Source: Herminiimonas sp.
Lineage (GTDB): Bacteria > Pseudomonadota > Gammaproteobacteria > Burkholderiales > Burkholderiaceae
Assembly: GCA_014377155.1 (NCBI GenBank)
Contig: JACMQD010000079.1
Coordinates: 1 to 10,920, forward strand
Length of the DNA stretch: 10,920 nucleotides
Direction: 5' to 3'
Part shown: positions 7,425-10,920 of the stretch, piece by piece
How positions within the stretch are numbered: the first letter of the stretch is position 1
Layout of the letters: every line of letters starts with the position of its first letter
Notes under the pieces: model-generated
What the model was told of the DNA's origin: nothing
Databases searched by the model: none
Seen by the model: the letters and a program-made list of their open reading frames with translations, nothing else
Program-made: the position numbers and the translations under genes

Positions 7425-8467
7425 AAACAACCCCGATGAACTGGTATCTTGCCGCGCCATTCATCCAGAGAAAATCAGATCAATGGCTCACGCGTTATGT
7501 GCCGAACCATGATGAATCTCTCAAGTTTCACTCTGTGCCCGCAGGGTATACGCACGATCGATCCCGCAAGATTACCGGTTTCGATGCGTGGCGTGACTAC
7601 ATGAGACATGGAAATGCAGTGTGGCGCGCGGCTGGGGGGGACACCGGCCCGCGCGGCGTAATCACATGTTTCCCGCAATTGCCAATTACTGTTGGGCTGC
7701 GCAAGCGCGTCGCATTCTCTAACATCCCGCTAGTGGCGTGGACATTCAACCTCGGCAAACTTTACCCCGGGTTACGACGTCGGTTGGCCCGACTGGCGCT
7801 GCCGGCAGTTGACCGCTTCATCGTTCATTCTCGCCACGAAATTGAGGCCTACAGCGACTGGCTGAATTTGCCGCCAGAGCGCTTCCAGTTCGTACCCTTG
7901 CAGCGAGCCACTCGTCCGATCACATTTAATGAAAATAAGGATAAACCTTTCCTGCTTTCAATGGGGTCAGCGCAACGTGACTATCGACTGTTATTCGGTG
8001 TGTTGGCAGAATTGGGTTATCCAGCCGTGATTGTTGCAGGTCCGCACGCCGTGGCTGGTTTATCTATCCCGCCCAACGTTGAAGTTCGATCCGGATTGAG
8101 CTCTGAACAGTGTTTTGAGTTAGTGCAGCGTGCTCGTATCAGCGTCATACCGATAGCGAACCAACACACAGCGTCGGGACAAGTCACATTACTCGACGCA
8201 ATGGTATTTGGCCGACCGGTTGTCATCACCGCATGCCCTGCCAGTACCGACTACGTCACCGACCGACACGACGCGTTACTCGTACGGCACGGCAATCATG
8301 ACGACATGAAAGAAGCCATTTCAAGGCTGTGGGAAGACAGCACGCTCAGGACGGCTATCTCTACGTCGGCGCGAGAAACGGCTATTAATAATTTCTCGGA
8401 CGAGGCAGTCGGTAAAATAATGGGATCTGTGCTACGCGATGTGAGCGCTAGTTACCACATTAGCTGA
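7421..8467 (+). CDS. GT4-like glycosyltransferase
   Basis: A 348-residue GT-B type glycosyltransferase, probably adding one sugar during polysaccharide assembly; donor and acceptor cannot be read from sequence. The C-terminal half carries the marks: KPFLLSMGSAQRDYRLLFGVL at 175-195 starts the second Rossmann domain, AVIVAG at 202-207 follows, and RARISVIPI at 237-245 precedes SGQVTLLDAMVFGRPVVIT at 252-270 and DYVTDRHDALLV at 277-288. The usual GT4 EX7E pair is not intact: A251 and D259 occupy the two Glu positions. ATG 7421 has GGGA at 7408-7411. ATG 7436 (MNWYLAAPF) with GGAAA eight nt upstream is an alternative start. An inverted repeat covers this start region. A run of seven G lies at 7634-7640. 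The previous gene ends 74 bp upstream. Confidence 0.85.
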   Translation: METTPMNWYLAAPFIQRKSDQWLTRYVPNHDESLKFHSVPAGYTHDRSRKITGFDAWRDYMRHGNAVWRAAGGDTGPRGVITCFPQLPITVGLRKRVAFSNIPLVAWTFNLGKLYPGLRRRLARLALPAVDRFIVHSRHEIEAYSDWLNLPPERFQFVPLQRATRPITFNENKDKPFLLSMGSAQRDYRLLFGVLAELGYPAVIVAGPHAVAGLSIPPNVEVRSGLSSEQCFELVQRARISVIPIANQHTASGQVTLLDAMVFGRPVVITACPASTDYVTDRHDALLVRHGNHDDMKEAISRLWEDSTLRTAISTSARETAINNFSDEAVGKIMGSVLRDVSASYHIS

Positions 8468-8491
8468 TTAATATATATTATATAATTCCAA
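8466..8491 (+). promoter_or_regulatory. AT-rich palindromic patch with consensus -10 box
   Basis: Right after the GT4-like stop lies an almost pure A/T stretch holding two overlapping palindromes, TAATATATATTA (8469-8480) and ATTATATAAT (8477-8486). The second contains a perfect TATAAT at 8481-8486. No good -35 is seen at 16-18 bp, so any promoter may need an activator. Transcripts starting near 8493 would carry a leader of about 70 nt before the acyltransferase gene. The patch stands out in GC-rich surroundings and would be an obvious silencer or melting site. Confidence 0.35.
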
Positions 8492-8566
8492 TTCGGCCCT
8501 TTGGTGACTTTCGGCTCGCGAACTGCCACACGGCGGAATATTTGAAATAACTTCCAGCATGTCCCC

Positions 8567-9586
8567 ATGAAATCTTCCGTACAAATCCCGGGCCGGTTGG
8601 CTGTTCTAGATGGCTGGCGAGGCGTCAGCATACTCCTTGTGCTTGCAACTCATCTATTGCCGCTTGGTCCGAAGAACTGGGGCTTGAATGAAATGGCCGG
8701 TCCGATGGGCATGGCGCTGTTTTTCACCTTGTCCGGCTTTCTGATGACTCGATTTTTGCTCGATCGCGCCAGTATTTCCGACTTTTTGATCCGACGTTTT
8801 TTCCGTGTAGTTCCATTGGCATGGGTGGCAATGGCCATTTCATTCCCGTTAGTCGGCACGGTGGCAGACGACTACTTACCCAACTTTTTCTTCTATGCCA
8901 ACCTCCCGCCGCAGCACCTGACCGCCATCGCAAGTCATTTTTGGAGCCTGTGCGTGGAGATGCAGTTCTACGTCGGCATTGCCTTAGTGGTTAGCCTCCT
9001 GGGCCGGCGCGGGCTGTACTTGCTCCCATTGATCTGCGTTGCCGTCACCGCCTACCGAATCAGCTCCGGTGCGATTGTCGACATCGTGACTTGGCGACGG
9101 ATCGACGATATTTTGGCTGGCGCCATCTTGGCTTTGATATGTGCAGGCAACTTGGGAAGCACCGCCGCTCGAGTCATTGCGAGAACAAACGCCTATGTAT
9201 TGCTGGTGTTGCTTGCACTCTCCAGCCATCCCTCGACGGGATTCTTGAACTATCTTCGGCCCTATATCGCGGCTATATTGGTAGGCACGACACTGTTCAC
9301 TCCGCCACCGCGGTTGCAAGCAATTCTGTGCAGTCGTGCATTGCGCTACATCGCGACAATTTCATTCGCGGTGTATGTCATTCATCACCTGCTGATCTTC
9401 TCGTGGCTTGCCAGCGGAGACAAGTGGATAAAGTACCTCAAGCGCCCGCTGTTATTCGCTGCAACCATCGGACTCGCGCATGCGTCGACCTTCTATTTCG
9501 AGCAGCGATGGATCGATTGGGGCAAGCGGCTTTCCGCCATGCTAAGAGCCAGTGGAACTCGGGACGTCGCACGTGAAATCAAATAA
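8567..9586 (+). CDS. acyltransferase family 3 (OafA/YrhL-like) membrane O-acyltransferase
   Basis: A polytopic inner-membrane protein of 339 residues that probably O-acetylates (or otherwise acylates) a sugar of the polysaccharide made by this locus. Family marks: LDGWRGVSILLVLATHL at 14-30, with the conserved Arg18 and the proposed catalytic His29; MALFFTLSGFLMTRFLL at 49-65; RRFFRVVPLAW at 76-86; and the signature WSLCVEMQFY at 126-135. Hydrophobic segments continue to near residue 315, consistent with about ten membrane helices. It has the core membrane domain only, without the extra periplasmic SGNH domain some relatives carry. The ATG has no visible Shine-Dalgarno sequence. The next glycosyltransferase gene starts inside its 3' end. 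Family is certain; acyl donor and target are inferred. Confidence 0.93.
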   Translation: MKSSVQIPGRLAVLDGWRGVSILLVLATHLLPLGPKNWGLNEMAGPMGMALFFTLSGFLMTRFLLDRASISDFLIRRFFRVVPLAWVAMAISFPLVGTVADDYLPNFFFYANLPPQHLTAIASHFWSLCVEMQFYVGIALVVSLLGRRGLYLLPLICVAVTAYRISSGAIVDIVTWRRIDDILAGAILALICAGNLGSTAARVIARTNAYVLLVLLALSSHPSTGFLNYLRPYIAAILVGTTLFTPPPRLQAILCSRALRYIATISFAVYVIHHLLIFSWLASGDKWIKYLKRPLLFAATIGLAHASTFYFEQRWIDWGKRLSAMLRASGTRDVAREIK

Positions 9587-10589
9587 TCTGCCCGTGCCCG
9601 GCCATCCGGATACACGCCGCTCGAATATGTTCGGCGTGGTCATCATCGGGCGCAACGAAGGTGAGCGTTTAAAGCGCTGTATCAACTCGGTGTCCGTATC
9701 ATGCCCAGTGGTTTACGTGGATTCCGGTTCTACCGATGGCTCTGCAGATTGGGCGCGCAGTCAGGGTGCTTGCGTAATCAATCTCGACATGACGCACCCG
9801 TTCACGGCCGCGCGCGCCCGTAACGAGGGCTTCCAGCGCTTACAGCAACTGGCACCAAGCCTGCCCTTCGTGCAATTTGTCGATGGCGATTGCGAGTTGG
9901 TAGACGATTGGTTCGCCGACGCAGTCTTGTTTATGCGAGAGCATCCCAAGGCAGCGGCCGCATGCGGACGTCGACGCGAGCGGTATCCGCATGCCTCGGT
10001 TTACAACCTTCTGTGCGATTTGGAATGGAACACACCGGTGGGTCAAACGCGCAGTTGTGGAGGCGATGTATTCATGCGAGTTGCTGCTCTCGCAGCTTCA
10101 GGTGGCTACCGCAATGATCTGATCGCCGGCGAGGAACCCGAACTCTGCTTGCGCCTCCGTAGCGCCGGCTGGGAAGTCTGGAGACTGCCTGCCGACATGA
10201 CGCTACACGACGCCGCAATCACACGTTTCGGTCAATGGTGGAAACGCACCAAGCGTGCTGGCCACGCATTTGCCGAAAGTGCTCAATTGCACGGCAAACC
10301 GCCGGAACGTCATGGCGTCGCGCAAACTTACCGGGCGCTTGTTTGGGGCGTGGCGTTGCCGCTAGCAACCATCGCCCTCGCGCTCGTTCATCCAGCCTGG
10401 ATGTTGTTGTTGTTGATCCTCCCCTTGCAGGTTTTGCGCTTGTCCCTGCGCTACGGCATCGGGAACGTCGCCATGCGCTGGCGGGCCCTCTTCTATGTCT
10501 TGGGTCGCTTTCCAGAAGCGGAAGGTGTGTTGCAGTTTTGGTTCAATCGACTACGACACCGTCGTTCAGCTTTGATCGAATACAAATAG
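9573..10589 (+). CDS. GT2 family glycosyltransferase with C-terminal membrane segments
   Basis: A GT-A fold glycosyltransferase for polysaccharide assembly; its sugar specificity is unknown. It shows VVIIGRNEGERLKRCI, VVYVDSGSTDGS, FTAARARNEG, then VDGDCEL with the metal-binding DxD, SCGGDVFMRVAAL and GEEPELCLRLRSAGWEVW, the acceptor-side motif of the family. After the catalytic domain come hydrophobic segments (VWGVALPLATIALALV and MLLLLILPLQVL), so it is membrane attached. Start choice is uncertain. GTG 9573 has GGGA at 9561-9564, eight nt upstream, and overlaps the acyltransferase by 14 nt, which suits coupling; it gives 338 residues. ATG 9627 begins right at the conserved core (MFGVVIIGRNEG) but has no ribosome binding site. 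GTG 9552 is a further option. No terminator is visible after it. Confidence 0.9.
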   Translation: MKSNNLPVPGHPDTRRSNMFGVVIIGRNEGERLKRCINSVSVSCPVVYVDSGSTDGSADWARSQGACVINLDMTHPFTAARARNEGFQRLQQLAPSLPFVQFVDGDCELVDDWFADAVLFMREHPKAAAACGRRRERYPHASVYNLLCDLEWNTPVGQTRSCGGDVFMRVAALAASGGYRNDLIAGEEPELCLRLRSAGWEVWRLPADMTLHDAAITRFGQWWKRTKRAGHAFAESAQLHGKPPERHGVAQTYRALVWGVALPLATIALALVHPAWMLLLLILPLQVLRLSLRYGIGNVAMRWRALFYVLGRFPEAEGVLQFWFNRLRHRRSALIEYK

Positions 10590-10780
10590 AACGTCAATTA
10601 CCGCTTAACGAAGTACAACTGTGTCGTTTGCTTCCGCATGAGACTAAGCAGGTGCTTAGATACTGCCTTCCCTATCTTTTGAAGCTGCAAGCGACGCAGC
10701 TAACCGGCTTGGTAATCTGTGCAAACCCCAGGCGAGCAGCGAAGCTTTTAAGTGTCTCGGGTGTAAAGCTATTTAGTCGG
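10590..10780 (+). other. non-coding gap between the last glycosyltransferase and the intron end
   Basis: About 190 bp with no supportable gene on either strand. Long frames crossing it on the + strand are shadows running out of the glycosyltransferase. It contains the interrupted palindrome CTAAGCA-GG-TGCTTAG (10644-10659), which is not followed by a T-run. Its right end is the inferred 3' exon of the group II intron. Confidence 0.6.
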
Positions 10781-10920
10781 ATCGCGGTAGGGACGCCCAT
10801 TGCTGAGCGCCCCCCGCACAGATCCCAGCGTGCGCAATTCGCGCACTGGGCTCCTACCTTGGGTGGTTGACGGCAAAGCGCTGGTCCGGCCAGGGATGAA
10901 GGATTCGAGGTGACGGGAGC
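10781..10920 (-). mobile_element. group II intron, 3' end (domains V and VI), continues past the window
   Basis: On the minus strand a 34-nt hairpin (10853-10820) has the layout of catalytic domain V: it opens with GAGCC containing the AGC triad. The lower stem is CCCAG/CTGGG, a 2-nt CG bulge sits on the 3' side, and the upper stem is TGCGC/GCGCA around a GAATT loop. Three nt later (10817-10784) is domain VI. GCGG and GGGGCGCTC pair with GGGCGTCCC and CCGC around an AGCAAT loop, leaving an unpaired TA. The bulged A at 10788 is followed by seven nt ending in AT at 10781, the expected branch-point to splice-site distance. Domains I-IV and most of any maturase are outside the window. The lower stem has a G-A apposition where G-U is usual, so activity is not certain. 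Confidence 0.75.
10854..10919 (-). CDS. possible C-terminus of the intron-encoded maturase, partial
   Basis: One minus-strand frame is open from the window edge to a TAG at 10856-10854, directly before domain V. It reads as 21 residues ending in HPWPDQRFAVNHPR. The position fits the end of an intron-encoded reverse transcriptase/maturase in domain IV, and the residues resemble tails I associate with such proteins. With so few residues, and another minus frame also open here, this is weak. The start lies outside the window. Confidence 0.28.
   Translation of the reverse strand, partial: LPSPRILHPWPDQRFAVNHPR

Noticed and set aside
10235..10870. 211-residue + strand frame reaching into the right edge
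   Set aside because: It overlaps the last glycosyltransferase in another frame for most of its length, then crosses the group II intron end. It has no recognisable domain and is rich in Arg/Cys/Pro shadow-type residues.
1..10920. CRISPR array, tRNA or rRNA gene, or insertion-sequence transposase
   Set aside because: I saw no regularly spaced repeats, no tRNA-like cloverleaf and no transposase motifs. The only mobile-element signal is the group II intron end at the right edge.

Overview
The window looks like part of a surface-polysaccharide (exopolysaccharide, capsule or O-antigen) locus of a fairly GC-rich Gram-negative bacterium. A betaproteobacterium of the Burkholderiales type is my best guess, from the codon use, the 'CGGGDDD' lipoprotein start and the gene mix. 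The species cannot be settled from sequence alone. All convincing protein genes are on the + strand; the one minus-strand element enters at the right edge.

Positions 4-3530 hold a complete dTDP-L-rhamnose operon in the order rfbB-rfbD-rfbA-rfbC. Its four enzymes turn glucose-1-phosphate and dTTP into dTDP-L-rhamnose. All four are full length and keep the family motifs. Spacing is tight (7 bp between rfbB and rfbD, a 4-bp overlap between rfbA and rfbC), except for an 89-bp gap before rfbA.

A 332-bp non-coding leader (3531-3862) with small inverted and direct repeats follows. It precedes a 796-residue secreted lipoprotein whose body looks like a right-handed parallel beta-helix of unknown function (3863-6253). 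A clear Rho-independent terminator closes that gene.

Positions 6366-10589 hold four sugar-assembly genes: a GT2 glycosyltransferase of rhamnosyltransferase type, a GT4-like glycosyltransferase, a membrane acyltransferase of family 3, and a second GT2 with C-terminal membrane segments. The first part of this block is visibly more AT-rich than the rfb operon, suggesting separate acquisition. Together the genes would make dTDP-rhamnose, transfer rhamnose and other sugars to a growing lipid-linked unit, and acylate it. No flippase, polymerase or initiating transferase is present, so the locus probably continues outside the window.

At the right edge, on the minus strand, is the 3' end of a group II intron: a 34-nt domain V, a domain VI with a bulged A, and an inferred 3' splice boundary near 10781. 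Its body lies beyond the window. Another notable non-coding signal is an 11-bp perfect inverted repeat whose second arm covers the start codon of the GT4-like gene.
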